Position numbers and translations under genes: made by a program. A stretch of DNA of 64,000 nucleotides from Hydrogenophaga crocea (GTDB lineage Bacteria; Pseudomonadota; Gammaproteobacteria; Burkholderiales; Burkholderiaceae_C): assembly GCF_011388215.1 (NCBI RefSeq), contig NZ_CP049989.1:3596001-3660000 (forward strand), read 5' to 3'. Numbering within the stretch: position 1 is the stretch's first letter; each line of letters opens with the position of its first letter. Of this stretch, positions 19,022 to 27,720 are shown one piece after another. The notes under the pieces are model-generated. The model was not told the DNA's origin. It saw only the letters and a list, made by a program, of their open reading frames with translations, and did not search any database.

Positions 19022-19141
19022 GCCCCGGCTGCCGTGGGAGCGGCGGCATGTCAAGTGATCGGTTGGTTTCGCGCGCTGCATTCGTGTGCCGGACGACGGG
19101 GCTCCATCGCTTCTTATCAGTGTTTTGAGGAGTCCCTTTTC

Positions 19142-19543
19142 ATGGGCAACAAGCTTTACGTCGGCAATCTGCCTTATCAAGTGCGCGACGAAGACCTGCA
19201 ACAAGCCTTCGAGGCCTTCGGTTCGGTGAACAGCGCCAAAGTCATGATGGAGCGCGAGACCGGCCGCTCCAAAGGCTTCGGCTTCGTCGAGATGGGCAGC
19301 GATGCCGAGGCGCAGGCCGCCATCCAGGGCATGAACGGCCAGTCGCTCGGCGGCCGCAGCCTGGTGGTCAACGAAGCCCGTCCGATGGAAGCCCGTCCCC
19401 CGCGCAGCGGTGGCGGCGGCTTCGGTGGCGGCCGTCGCGAAGGCGGCGGTGGCGGCTACGGCGGCGGCCAGGACGGCGGCTTCCGCAGCCCCTACGGCAA
19501 CGGCGGCCGTCGCGATGGCGGCGGTGGCCGCGGCGGTTACTGA
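19142..19543 (+). CDS. Glycine-rich RNA-recognition-motif protein
   Basis: This 133-residue protein has a single RRM (residues about 3-80) with RNP-2 LYVGNL and RNP-1 KGFGFVEM. A Gly/Arg-rich tail (GGGGFGGGRREGGGGGYGGG and similar) follows, as in bacterial cold-shock-type RNA-binding proteins found in Betaproteobacteria and cyanobacteria. It probably binds single-stranded RNA as a chaperone. The ATG at 19142 follows GAGGAG at about 11 nt. The open frame continues upstream, but that part is not RRM and lies in the leader. A strong terminator follows the stop. Confidence 0.9.
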   Translation: MGNKLYVGNLPYQVRDEDLQQAFEAFGSVNSAKVMMERETGRSKGFGFVEMGSDAEAQAAIQGMNGQSLGGRSLVVNEARPMEARPPRSGGGGFGGGRREGGGGGYGGGQDGGFRSPYGNGGRRDGGGGRGGY

Positions 19544-19564
19544 TCGCCCCACCCCCCGGGTTCG

Positions 19565-19597
19565 AAAGCCCCGAGGCAGTCCGCCCCGGGGCTTTTT
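19565..19597 (+). terminator. Intrinsic terminator after the RNA-binding protein gene
   Basis: AAAGCCCCG pairs perfectly with CGGGGCTTT across a 13-nt loop and is followed by a T-run. The A-run on the left flank also gives T residues on the opposite strand, so it may work in both directions. Confidence 0.88.
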
Positions 19598-19639
19598 CGT
19601 GGGCGCTTCACAACGCCACGGGTAAACCCCTAGGCCGCG

Positions 19640-20443
19640 TCAGGCGCGGCCTTCGCCCTGGCGGTGCTTGCGCGGCCGTCCGGCCAGCACGCGGTCGAAC
19701 CAGGCGTTTGGCAGCGCGCGCAGCAGCTTGGCCACCACACCCATCTGCCACGGGATGACGCGGTAGCTCGCGCGCGCCTCGATGGCCGAAAACGCCTGGT
19801 CCGCAAAGGCCGCAGGCGTCATGAGAAAGGGCATGCGGTAGCGGTTCTCGCGCGTGAGCGGCGTGTCCACGTAACCGGGCAGCAGCGTCACCACGGCCAC
19901 ACCGCTGGCGCGCAGCTCGCCACGCAGGCTTTCGCAGTAGCTCACCACCGCGGCCTTGCTCGCGCAGTACGCGCCATGGCCCGGCAGACCGCGGATCGCG
20001 GCGACGCTCGCAATGCCCACGAGGGCCCCGCTACCCCGCTCGCGCATGGGCGCCACGAAGGGGTGGAAGGTGGCGGCCATGCCAAGGTTGTTGGTGGCGA
20101 AGGTGCGCGCCATCACGTCGAGGTCGTCGCGCTCGGCCGTGTCCATGCCGACGCTGATGCCCGCGTTGGCGATCACGACATCGGGCACACCCTGGCGAGC
20201 CAGGCAGGCCCGGCCCGCGGCGACGATGCTGTCGGTGTCGGCCACGTCGGCGCGGTAGACGCAGCAGCGGTCCTCGTCCCAGCCCTGGGCCTGCGCCCAG
20301 GCCTGCAGCTCTTCGCTGCGGCGCGCCACCAGCGCGAGGCGGTGGCCGGCACGGGCGAAGCGGGCGGCCAGCGCCTGGCCGATGCCGCTGGACGCACCGG
20401 TGATGAAGGCCAGCGGGGCGGCGGTGTCGGTGGGCGGGTTCAT
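19640..20443 (-). CDS. Short-chain dehydrogenase/reductase
   Basis: This 267-residue Rossmann-fold oxidoreductase has the cofactor motif FITGASSGIGQALAARFA (near residue 12; the following Arg residues favour NADP), NAGISVG, and the active-site YCASKAAVVSYCESLRGE. The C-terminal part (YRVIPWQMGVVAKLLRALPNAWFDRVLAG) is amphipathic, as in membrane-associated SDRs that act on lipids. Its ATG overlaps the lptC stop codon (ATGA), so it is translated with the LPS genes. The substrate is unknown. This is the place where lptA and lptB would usually follow lptC. Confidence 0.85.
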   Translation of the reverse strand: MNPPTDTAAPLAFITGASSGIGQALAARFARAGHRLALVARRSEELQAWAQAQGWDEDRCCVYRADVADTDSIVAAGRACLARQGVPDVVIANAGISVGMDTAERDDLDVMARTFATNNLGMAATFHPFVAPMRERGSGALVGIASVAAIRGLPGHGAYCASKAAVVSYCESLRGELRASGVAVVTLLPGYVDTPLTRENRYRMPFLMTPAAFADQAFSAIEARASYRVIPWQMGVVAKLLRALPNAWFDRVLAGRPRKHRQGEGRA

Positions 20444-21120
20444 GGGGCAGGCCTGGGCAGGAGTTGCACGCGCACGCGGCCTTTGAAATCGGCCTGGCCG
20501 GTTTCGCCGTTGTAGACCATGTTCTGCGCGTTGAGGCGGTCGCCGTCGCGGATCAGCTCGACCGGCTGGTCGGAGCTCACGCGCTCCTGCGGCTCGGTTT
20601 CGATCAGCAGGTACTCGCCTCGGAACTCCAGGCGCGGCAGCGGCTGGCCCTGGGCGTCGCGCCCGCCTTCGCGGATCACCACGGCATTGCCTTCGAGCAC
20701 GAAGCGCGTGTTGTCGGCGTTGGTGGTGAGGCGCTGGGCCGTGGCCACGGTGGTGGAGCCGTTGTCGCCGAAGTTGCGCACGCGCGCGCGGTCGATCTCG
20801 ACGCGGTCGTCGTCGGGGTGGTGGCGCGCCTCGTCGCCCTGCACCTCGGCCCTGAGCTGGCCGTTGGCGTCGAAGTTGCGTACCGAGAAACGGCGCATGA
20901 AGTAGTCGGGCTCGCCGCTTGCGGGCTTGGCGGGCTCGGGCTCCGGGGCCTTGGGCGTGGCGCGCAGCAGCCAGTACGAGCCCAGCGCGAGCACGCCCAT
21001 GAGGATCAGCGGCAGGTAGATCGAAAGCCGGTCCCACCAGGGCGCGCGGCGGCGGCGCGCGGGGGGCGCCGGGGTGCGGTCCAGCCCCGGGATCAGGTCG
21101 AAGTCGTCTTCGGCGTTCAC
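20440..21120 (-). CDS. lptC: LPS export ABC transporter periplasmic protein LptC
   Basis: LptC is the bitopic inner-membrane component that hands LPS from LptB2FG to LptA. The 226-residue product has a cytoplasmic N-terminus, one TM helix (about 33-53, LSIYLPLILMGVLALGSYWLL), a Pro/Glu linker, and a periplasmic beta-jellyroll with the DxxxNFDANGQLRAE and NPVELI-type repeats (PVELIRDGDRLNAQNMVYNG). It is 9 bp from kdsC and overlaps the downstream SDR by 4 bp. Confidence 0.9.
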   Translation of the reverse strand: MNAEDDFDLIPGLDRTPAPPARRRRAPWWDRLSIYLPLILMGVLALGSYWLLRATPKAPEPEPAKPASGEPDYFMRRFSVRNFDANGQLRAEVQGDEARHHPDDDRVEIDRARVRNFGDNGSTTVATAQRLTTNADNTRFVLEGNAVVIREGGRDAQGQPLPRLEFRGEYLLIETEPQERVSSDQPVELIRDGDRLNAQNMVYNGETGQADFKGRVRVQLLPRPAP

Positions 21121-21129
21121 CGTGCGCCT

Positions 21130-21684
21130 TCAGCCGACCCGGCCCAGCTCGGCCGCGTAGGCGCCGCACGCCATCAGCAGCAGATCGCAGAACTCGCGCG
21201 CGGCGCCCTCGCCGCCGGCGCGCGCGGTGACGTGATGGGCGATGGCCCGCACCTCGTCGTGCGCGGCGGGCGGGGCGCAGGCAATGGCGGCGCGCCGCAT
21301 CACCGGCAGGTCGGGCCAGTCGTCGCCCATGGCCGCGACCTGGCTCCAGTCCAGGCCCAGCGCTTCGAGCATGGCCTGGGCCGCGGGCAGCTTGTCTTCG
21401 GTGCCCAGGCGCCGCTGGGTGATGCCCAGCGCGTCCAGGCGCAGCCGCAGCGGCTGGCTGTCGCGGCCGCTGATCACCGCGGGCACGATGCCGTGGCGCT
21501 GCAGCAGCTTGAGGCCGTGGCCGTCGAGCGTGTGAAAACGCTTGAGGGTCTCGCCGGTGTCGGAGAAGAAGAGGCTGCCATCGGTGAGCACGCCGTCGAC
21601 ATCGAAGATGGCCAGGCGCACCGGTTGGGCGCGCAGCAGCAGTTCGGGCGCGAAACGCAGCGCGGGCGGCAGGGCGGCGCTCAT
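21130..21684 (-). CDS. kdsC: 3-deoxy-D-manno-octulosonate 8-phosphate phosphatase KdsC
   Basis: KdsC dephosphorylates Kdo-8-phosphate to Kdo for the LPS core. The 184-residue C0-type HAD phosphatase has DVDGVLTDG (nucleophile Asp near residue 28), ISGRDS, and the MGDDWPDLPVM metal motif. It lies 2 bp from kdsD and 9 bp from lptC, forming a Kdo/LPS-export operon. Confidence 0.94.
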   Translation of the reverse strand: MSAALPPALRFAPELLLRAQPVRLAIFDVDGVLTDGSLFFSDTGETLKRFHTLDGHGLKLLQRHGIVPAVISGRDSQPLRLRLDALGITQRRLGTEDKLPAAQAMLEALGLDWSQVAAMGDDWPDLPVMRRAAIACAPPAAHDEVRAIAHHVTARAGGEGAAREFCDLLLMACGAYAAELGRVG

Positions 21685-21686
21685 GC

Positions 21687-22682
21687 TCAGATCACCTTGG
21701 CCCGCATGAGGTCGTTGCTGTTGAGCGCCCCCACCAGCCGCCCCTGGGCGTCCACCACCAGCACGCTGGTGATGCGGCGGGCCTCCATGAGCTCGGCCGC
21801 TTCCACGGCCAGCGCGTCGGCGGTCACGGTGCTGGGCCGGGCGTGCATCACCTCGCGCGCGGTGAGCGTGCGCAGGTCAACGCCGCTGCCGTGGCGCTCG
21901 ATCAGGCGGCGCAGGTCGCCGTCGGTGAAGATGCCGATGGCGCGTTCGCCCTCGACCACCGCGGCCATGCCCAGGCCCTTGGCGCTGATCTCGCGCATGA
22001 GGTCCATGAGGCCGGTGTCGGGCGCCACGCGCGGCACGTCGGCACCGCTGCGCATCACGTCGCTCACGTGCGTGAGCAGCTTGCGGCCGAGTGCGCCGCC
22101 CGGGTGCGAGCGCGCAAAGTCGTCGGCCTTGAAGCCGCGCGCGTCGAGCACGGCCACCGCGAGCGCATCGCCCATGGCGAGCTGCGCCGTGGTGCTGGTG
22201 GTGGGCGCGAGGTTGTGCGGGCAGGCTTCGCGCACCACCGAGGTGTCGAGCACGACGTCGGCGTGGCGGCCCAGGGTGGAGTCGGCCCGGCCCGTGAAGG
22301 CGATCAGGGGCACGCCCAGGCGCTTGATGAAGGGCAGGATGGCCGTGAGCTCCTGGCTTTCGCCCGAGTTGCTGAGGGCGAGCACGGCGTCGGCCGCGGT
22401 GATCATGCCCAGGTCGCCATGGCTGGCTTCGGCCGGGTGCACGAACATGGCGGGGGTGCCGGTGGACGCCAGCGTGGCAGCGAGCTTGCGGCCGATGTGG
22501 CCGCTCTTGCCCATGCCCATCACCACCGCGCGGCCGCGGCAGGCCAGCAGCAGGCGCACGGCCTCGACGAAGCCGCCGTCCACGCGCTGCGCCAGCGCCG
22601 CGACGGCCTCGGCCTCGATCTGCAGGGTGTCGACGGCGAGTTGCCGCACGCGCGCGGCATCGATCGGGGGCGTGACAGACAT
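21687..22682 (-). CDS. kdsD: D-arabinose 5-phosphate isomerase KdsD
   Basis: KdsD converts ribulose 5-phosphate to arabinose 5-phosphate, the first committed step to Kdo. The 331 residues contain a SIS domain (about 35-175) with GMGKSGHIGRKLAATLASTG and the SNSGES motif, then two CBS domains (about 205-325, ending NSNDLMRAKVI). Full length for the family. The ATG at 22682 is the first gene of the kdsD-kdsC-lptC-SDR operon and is divergent from the antiporter gene, 69 bp apart. Confidence 0.94.
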   Translation of the reverse strand: MSVTPPIDAARVRQLAVDTLQIEAEAVAALAQRVDGGFVEAVRLLLACRGRAVVMGMGKSGHIGRKLAATLASTGTPAMFVHPAEASHGDLGMITAADAVLALSNSGESQELTAILPFIKRLGVPLIAFTGRADSTLGRHADVVLDTSVVREACPHNLAPTTSTTAQLAMGDALAVAVLDARGFKADDFARSHPGGALGRKLLTHVSDVMRSGADVPRVAPDTGLMDLMREISAKGLGMAAVVEGERAIGIFTDGDLRRLIERHGSGVDLRTLTAREVMHARPSTVTADALAVEAAELMEARRITSVLVVDAQGRLVGALNSNDLMRAKVI

Positions 22683-22751
22683 GCGCGGGATTATCGCCGC
22701 GGGCCTGCAAACCCCGAGGCCGCACGGGCCGTGCGCCCTTACCATCGCCGC

Positions 22752-24737
22752 ATGACCTCGCTCGACCTGGCACTGCTGTACCTGTTGGCCGCCGTGCTGG
22801 CGGTGGTGGCCTGCCGCAGCGTCAAGCTGCCGCCGATGCTGGGTTACCTGGCGGTGGGCGTGCTGATCGGGCCGAACGCGCTGGCGCTGGCCCAGAACTC
22901 CAGCGGCCTGCGCTACCTCGCCGAGTTTGGCGTGGTGTTCCTGATGTTCGTGATCGGGCTGGAGTTCAGCCTGCCCAAGCTGCGCGCCATGCGGCGCCAC
23001 GTGTTCGGGCTCGGGCTGTCGCAGGTGGCGGCCACCATGCTGCTCACGCTGGGGGCCACGCTGGCCCTGGGCTGGCTGCTGCCGCGCTGGTGGAACCTGT
23101 CGTGGCAGGCCGGCGTGGCGCTCGGTGGCGTGATGGCCATGAGCAGCACGGCGATCGTGATCAAGCTCATGGCCGAGCGGCTCGAGCTCGAGTCCGAACA
23201 CGGCAAGCGCGTGATGGGCGTGCTGCTGTTCCAGGACCTCGCCGTGGTGCCGCTGCTGGTGCTGATCCCGGCGCTGTCGGCGCCGCCCGAGGTGCTCATG
23301 ACCGCGCTCGGCCTGGCCCTGCTCAAGGCCGCGGTGCTGCTGGGCCTGCTGCTCACGGGCGGGCGCAGGCTCATGCGCTGGTGGCTCACGCTGGTGGCGC
23401 GGCGCAAGAGCGACGAGCTCTTCATGCTCAACCTGCTGCTGATCACGCTCGGCCTGGCCTGGCTCACCGAGCACGCCGGGCTGTCGCTCGCGCTGGGGGC
23501 CTTCGTGGCGGGCATGCTGATCGCCGAGACCGAATACAAGCACCAGGTGGAGACCGACATCCGGCCCTTCCACGACGTGCTGCTGGGCCTGTTCTTCATC
23601 ACAATCGGCATGCTGCTCGACTGGGAGCCGGTGATCGAGCGCTGGGCGCTGGTGCTGTTCCTGCTGGTGGTCTCGCTGGGCATCAAGCTGGTGCTGATCA
23701 CCGCGCTCACGCGCCTGTTCGGCGCGCCCATGGGCACCGCGCTGCGCACCGGCCTGTACCTGGCGCAGGCGGGCGAGTTCGGGCTGGTGCTGCTGTCACT
23801 GGCGGCGCAGAACCGCCTGGTGCCGCCCGAGCTGTTCAACCCCATCCTGGCGAGCATGGTGATCTCCATGCTGCTCACACCCTTCGTCATCCTCTACAGC
23901 AACCGCATCGTCACGCGGCTGGTGGGCAGCGACTGGCTGATGCAGTCGGTGCAGATGACCGCGATCGCACGCAAGGCGATCAACGCCGACAAGCACGTGA
24001 TCATCTGCGGCTACGGCCGCTGCGGGCAGAACCTGGCGCGCCTGCTCGAGGCCGAGAACATTCCCTACATGGCGCTCGACCTCGATCCCGACCGCGTGCG
24101 CCAGGCCGCGGCGGCCGGCCATTCGGTGGTGTTCGGCGACGCGGCGCGGCTGCAGGCCCTGATCGCCGCCGGCCTGCACCGCGCGAGCGCGGTGGTGGTC
24201 ACCTACCTCGACACCCCCAGCGCGCTCAAGGTGCTGCACCACGCGCGCGAGCACGCGGCCCGGGTGCCGGTCGTGGTGCGCACGCTCGACGACGTGGACA
24301 TCGAGCGCCTGCGCGCGGGCGGCGCCACCGAGGTGGTGCCCGAGGCCATCGAGGCCAGCCTGATGCTCGCCAGCCATGCGCTGGCCCTGGTGGGCGTGCC
24401 CATGCGGCGCGTGATCCGCGTGGTGCAGGAGCAGCGCGACGCGCGCTACGAACTGCTGCGCGGCTACTTCCACGGCGCCGACGACGAAACCGCCGACGAC
24501 CTGCAGCACGAGCGCCTGAACAGCCTGACCCTGCCCGGCGCGGGCCGCTGGGTGGGCAAGCCCCTGGGCAGCCTCGCGCTGCCGGCCATGGGCGTGCGCG
24601 TGGTGAGCCTGCGCCGCGCCTCGGGCCACACCGCCCCGGCCGACGACGCCACCGTGCTCGCCGGCGGCGACACCCTGGTGCTCAGCGGCCAGGCACCGGC
24701 GCTGGCCCTGGCCGAGGACAAGCTGCTGGGCGGCTGA
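22752..24737 (+). CDS. Kef-type monovalent cation:proton antiporter (CPA2)
   Basis: This 661-residue membrane protein has an antiporter domain of about 12-13 TM helices (1-390) with GYLAVGVLIGPNALAL, FLMFVIGLEFSLPKL and the LFQDLAVVPLL helix. A cytosolic RCK/TrkA-N domain follows (about 413-530, HVIICGYGRCGQNLARLLE), and a TrkA-C domain lies at the end (about 560-650). It resembles KefB/KefC and YbaL and probably exports K+ in exchange for H+; regulation by a nucleotide or glutathione adduct is unproven. TACCAT at 22740-22745 lies 6 nt before the ATG with no ribosome-binding site, another possible leaderless transcript. Confidence 0.9.
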   Translation: MTSLDLALLYLLAAVLAVVACRSVKLPPMLGYLAVGVLIGPNALALAQNSSGLRYLAEFGVVFLMFVIGLEFSLPKLRAMRRHVFGLGLSQVAATMLLTLGATLALGWLLPRWWNLSWQAGVALGGVMAMSSTAIVIKLMAERLELESEHGKRVMGVLLFQDLAVVPLLVLIPALSAPPEVLMTALGLALLKAAVLLGLLLTGGRRLMRWWLTLVARRKSDELFMLNLLLITLGLAWLTEHAGLSLALGAFVAGMLIAETEYKHQVETDIRPFHDVLLGLFFITIGMLLDWEPVIERWALVLFLLVVSLGIKLVLITALTRLFGAPMGTALRTGLYLAQAGEFGLVLLSLAAQNRLVPPELFNPILASMVISMLLTPFVILYSNRIVTRLVGSDWLMQSVQMTAIARKAINADKHVIICGYGRCGQNLARLLEAENIPYMALDLDPDRVRQAAAAGHSVVFGDAARLQALIAAGLHRASAVVVTYLDTPSALKVLHHAREHAARVPVVVRTLDDVDIERLRAGGATEVVPEAIEASLMLASHALALVGVPMRRVIRVVQEQRDARYELLRGYFHGADDETADDLQHERLNSLTLPGAGRWVGKPLGSLALPAMGVRVVSLRRASGHTAPADDATVLAGGDTLVLSGQAPALALAEDKLLGG

Positions 24738-24854
24738 GGCCGGGCCCGACCGGCATTTCCGAGAACGATCAGGGGGGATTGCGACCACTCGGTCGCGTCT
24801 TCAACGCATTCGTTCGTATGCTGCGGGCCCCTACCGACCCAGGAGACCCTGCCC

Positions 24855-25811
24855 ATGGACCGCCGACATTTCCTCGGCGCCGGCATTGCCGGCGCCAGCG
24901 TGCTGACCTTCTCCTCCGTGCTCTCGCAGAGCGCGCCCAACGTGGGCACCCCCACGCCGCCCGCGCCCGGCTTTCGCCGCATGAAGGTGGGCGCGATGGA
25001 GGTCATCGCGGTCAACGACGGCGTGCTGCGCCGCCCGCTGGGCGACGAGTTCGTGCGCAATGCGCCGCTGGAACAGGTGAAGTCGCTGCTGGCCTCGCAG
25101 AACCTGCCCACCGACTACGTGGACATTCCGTTCACGCCCTACCTCGTGGTGGCTGGCAACACCAAGTTCCTGATCGACACCGGCTTCGCCGACAACGGCC
25201 CGCCCACGGCCGGTCGCCTCAAGGCCAACCTTGCGGCCGCGGGCCACGACATCGCGAGCATCGACCACGTCATCATCAGCCACTTCCACGGCGACCACAT
25301 CAACGGCCTGCTCAACAAGGACGGCTCGCAGGTGTTCCCCAAGGCGCGCATCCACGTGCCCGCGCCCGAGATGGCCTTCTGGAGCGACGACGCGCGCATC
25401 GCCACCCTGCCGCAGGGCGTGCAGGGCGCGGCCGCCAATGCCAAGCGCATCTTCGGCGCCTACGGTGACCGCGTGGTGCGCTTCGAGCCCGGCGCCGAGC
25501 TCGCGCCCGGCATCCGCTCGGCCGCGGCCTTCGGCCACACCCCGGGCATGAGCGTGTTCACCGTGAGCTCCGAAGGCCAGTCGTTCATGTACGTGGCCGA
25601 CGTCACCAACGTGCCCTCGCTGTTCGCGCGCAGCCCCGACTGGGCCGTGACCTTCGACATGGACGCCGAGATGGCGCGCCAGACGCGCCGCCGCATCTTC
25701 GACCAGCTGGTGAAGGACAAGATGGCCATGGGCGGCTTCCATTTCCCGTTCCCTGCCATCGGCACGCTCGAGGCCGCGGGCAGCGGCTACCAGTTCAAGC
25801 CCATGGCCTGA
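24855..25811 (+). CDS. Tat-exported metallo-beta-lactamase-fold hydrolase
   Basis: The 318-residue product begins MDRRHFLGAGIAGASVL, a twin-arginine (RRxFLG) signal with a short hydrophobic core, so it should be exported folded with its metals. The mature part has the MBL metal motif HFHGDHINGLL (near residue 143), a later GHTPG His and an ADVTN Asp, matching the quorum-quenching lactonase/AttM-like and general MBL hydrolase group. The actual substrate is unknown. CAGGAGACC before the ATG is a good ribosome-binding site. It stands alone between the antiporter gene and apt. Confidence 0.88.
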   Translation: MDRRHFLGAGIAGASVLTFSSVLSQSAPNVGTPTPPAPGFRRMKVGAMEVIAVNDGVLRRPLGDEFVRNAPLEQVKSLLASQNLPTDYVDIPFTPYLVVAGNTKFLIDTGFADNGPPTAGRLKANLAAAGHDIASIDHVIISHFHGDHINGLLNKDGSQVFPKARIHVPAPEMAFWSDDARIATLPQGVQGAAANAKRIFGAYGDRVVRFEPGAELAPGIRSAAAFGHTPGMSVFTVSSEGQSFMYVADVTNVPSLFARSPDWAVTFDMDAEMARQTRRRIFDQLVKDKMAMGGFHFPFPAIGTLEAAGSGYQFKPMA

Positions 25812-25847
25812 GCCTGAGCGGACGGCGGTGTCCCCATAATCCCGGGG

Positions 25848-26393
25848 ATGGACACCGCCGCTTACCTCCGCTCGCACATCCGCACCGTTCCCGACTGGCC
25901 CGCACCGGGCGTGATGTTCCGCGACATCACGCCGCTGCTGCAGGACCCCAAGGTGTTCCGCGTGCTGATCGACACCTTCGTGCACCGCTACATGACGCCC
26001 GAGCTGCGGCCCAGCGTCATCGCGGGCCTGGACGCGCGCGGCTTCATCATCGGCTCGGTGCTGGCCTACGAGCTCGGCGTTGGCTTCGTGCCGATCCGCA
26101 AGAAAGGCAAGCTGCCTTTCACCACGGTCGAAGAAACCTACGAGCTCGAATACGGCAGCGCCACGGTGGAGCTGCACACCGACGCCGTGAAACCGGGCGA
26201 CCGCGTGGTGCTGATCGACGACCTGATCGCCACCGGCGGCACCATGATGGCCGGCCGGCGCCTGCTCGAAAAGCTCGGCGCCACCGTGACCGAGGGCGCC
26301 GCCATCGTCGACCTGCCTGAACTCGGCGGTTCATCGAAACTGCGCGAGAGCGGGCTCGAGCTGTTCACGCTGCTGGACTTCGCGGGCCACTGA
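25848..26393 (+). CDS. apt: Adenine phosphoribosyltransferase
   Basis: Apt salvages adenine to AMP using PRPP. The 181 residues show the family start ([21 protein letters not shown]), the flexible-loop [19 protein letters not shown] and the PRPP-binding [20 protein letters not shown] at 25835-25840 lies 7 nt before the ATG, so transcription could begin at or next to the start codon. Confidence 0.95.
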   Translation: MDTAAYLRSHIRTVPDWPAPGVMFRDITPLLQDPKVFRVLIDTFVHRYMTPELRPSVIAGLDARGFIIGSVLAYELGVGFVPIRKKGKLPFTTVEETYELEYGSATVELHTDAVKPGDRVVLIDDLIATGGTMMAGRRLLEKLGATVTEGAAIVDLPELGGSSKLRESGLELFTLLDFAGH

Positions 26394-26408
26394 ACCCGCC
26401 CCCCCCGC

Positions 26409-27095
26409 TCAGAGCTTGCCGTGCTGCGTCTCGCTGAGCGCGGCGAAGTCGCTCATGGCCTCGGGCATGGGCAACTGCGGCTCGTGCGGATGGCGGTAGG
26501 CCGGCTCGGGCGGCGCCGTCATGGCCGCGCGGAAGGCGCGCACCTCGTCTTCGCTGACGCGCTGTGCCGGGCCTGCGCTGCGCGAGACCGGCGGCCGCGG
26601 GATCGAGGTGTCCATGGGCTCGGGCCGCAGCGCCGACTCGCGCCGCGTCTGCGCCGCCACCGAAGCGCGCAAGGCCTGCCCGACCTGCTCGGGTGAGGGC
26701 TTGCGGCGCCAGTAGATCGCGCGCACGTCCATGGTGTGGCGCGCCTTGGCACTTTGCTGGATCCAGCGCTCGATCTCGAGCAGGAACTCGTCGGGCAGCG
26801 ACTGCGCGGGCAGCGCGAGGTCGACCAGCACGATGAAGCTGTCGCCGTTGCTGTCGAGGTTGAGCACCTTGAAGCTGTAGCTGGTGGACAGCACCCCGCC
26901 GCGGATCAGCGATTCGCGCACCACACCGAACAACTGTTCGCGCCGCAGCAGCCGGCGCCCGCGGCGCGGCGAGATCAGCGGCATGGTGGTGGTGCGAAAC
27001 GCGTTGCGCGCGCGGTCGAACGCGTTCTTGCTCTTGGCGTTGCCGGGTTTCCTGGCCTGCAGCCAGCTCATGAAGGACATGGTCGGTGTGTGCAC
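26409..27095 (-). CDS. Conserved hypothetical protein, basic N-terminus
   Basis: I do not recognise a family. The 228-residue product has a basic N-terminal part (ARKPGNAKSKNAFDRARNAF, then PRRGRRLLRRE), a central predicted alpha/beta segment (SYSFKVLNLDSNGDSFIVLVDLAL) and a Pro-rich, disordered C-terminal half. No signal peptide or TM helix. The longest reading starts with GTG at 27095; an ATG at 27080 (MSFMSWLQAR) is equally possible and neither has a clear ribosome-binding site. It follows the cyclic-nucleotide-domain gene by about 30 bp, suggesting co-transcription. Confidence 0.7.
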   Translation of the reverse strand: MHTPTMSFMSWLQARKPGNAKSKNAFDRARNAFRTTTMPLISPRRGRRLLRREQLFGVVRESLIRGGVLSTSYSFKVLNLDSNGDSFIVLVDLALPAQSLPDEFLLEIERWIQQSAKARHTMDVRAIYWRRKPSPEQVGQALRASVAAQTRRESALRPEPMDTSIPRPPVSRSAGPAQRVSEDEVRAFRAAMTAPPEPAYRHPHEPQLPMPEAMSDFAALSETQHGKL

Positions 27096-27125
27096 GTGAC
27101 GGCGGCGGTGCTCAGCGCACGGCGC

Positions 27126-27614
27126 TCAGGTGACCGCCACCCGCTTGGGCTTGTTGTACATGCGGCGCGCGAGCACCGCGGACATGGCGATGGCGACCTC
27201 GAGCGCGATGGGAGGGTGGCGCACACCGAGCTCGCGAAAGCGCAGCGGGGTCATGCACCAGATGCGGCAGTCGCTGCCCGCGTTGACGGTGGCGCTGCGC
27301 GGCAGGTGGCTGAAGAAGGCGCCTTCGCCGAGCAGCGAGCCCGCGCCGACGACGGCGATGCGCACGCGTTCCTTGGAGTCTTCGTAGTGCACCGTGAGCG
27401 TGCCGCTCTCGACGAAGTACACGGTGCGGTCCTTCACACCCTGCTCGATCAGCACCTGGCCCTGCTGCAGGGCCACGGGCTGCATGTAATTGGCCAGCGT
27501 GACCCAGTGCGCCTCGCTGAGGTTCAGGGGCACGGCGTCCAGCGCACTGCTGTGGCGCATCGCCTGCGCCAGGTGCTGGATGTCGAACTTGGTGGACGTG
27601 GCCGCGGCACTCAT
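27126..27614 (-). CDS. Cyclic-nucleotide-binding-domain protein without DNA-binding domain
   Basis: This 162-residue protein is a single CRP-type cNMP-binding beta-roll (about 35-140) with GQVLIEQGVKDRTVYFVESG and the phosphate-cassette-like GSLLGEGAFFSHLPRSATVNA. There is no helix-turn-helix after the C-helix, so it is not a transcription factor in itself and may sense cyclic nucleotide or act through a partner. I choose the ATG at 27614 (MSAAATSTKFD). It is probably co-transcribed with the unknown gene downstream. Confidence 0.85.
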   Translation of the reverse strand: MSAAATSTKFDIQHLAQAMRHSSALDAVPLNLSEAHWVTLANYMQPVALQQGQVLIEQGVKDRTVYFVESGTLTVHYEDSKERVRIAVVGAGSLLGEGAFFSHLPRSATVNAGSDCRIWCMTPLRFRELGVRHPPIALEVAIAMSAVLARRMYNKPKRVAVT

Positions 27615-27720
27615 GCGGCAAGTGAACCGCACTCACCCGCCGGGCGCAAGGCGTGCGTAACTGCTGATTACAGTTGCACTCCCAGCGGCGAGCCACAGCC
27701 CCTGGGCGGTGGAACCGGGC

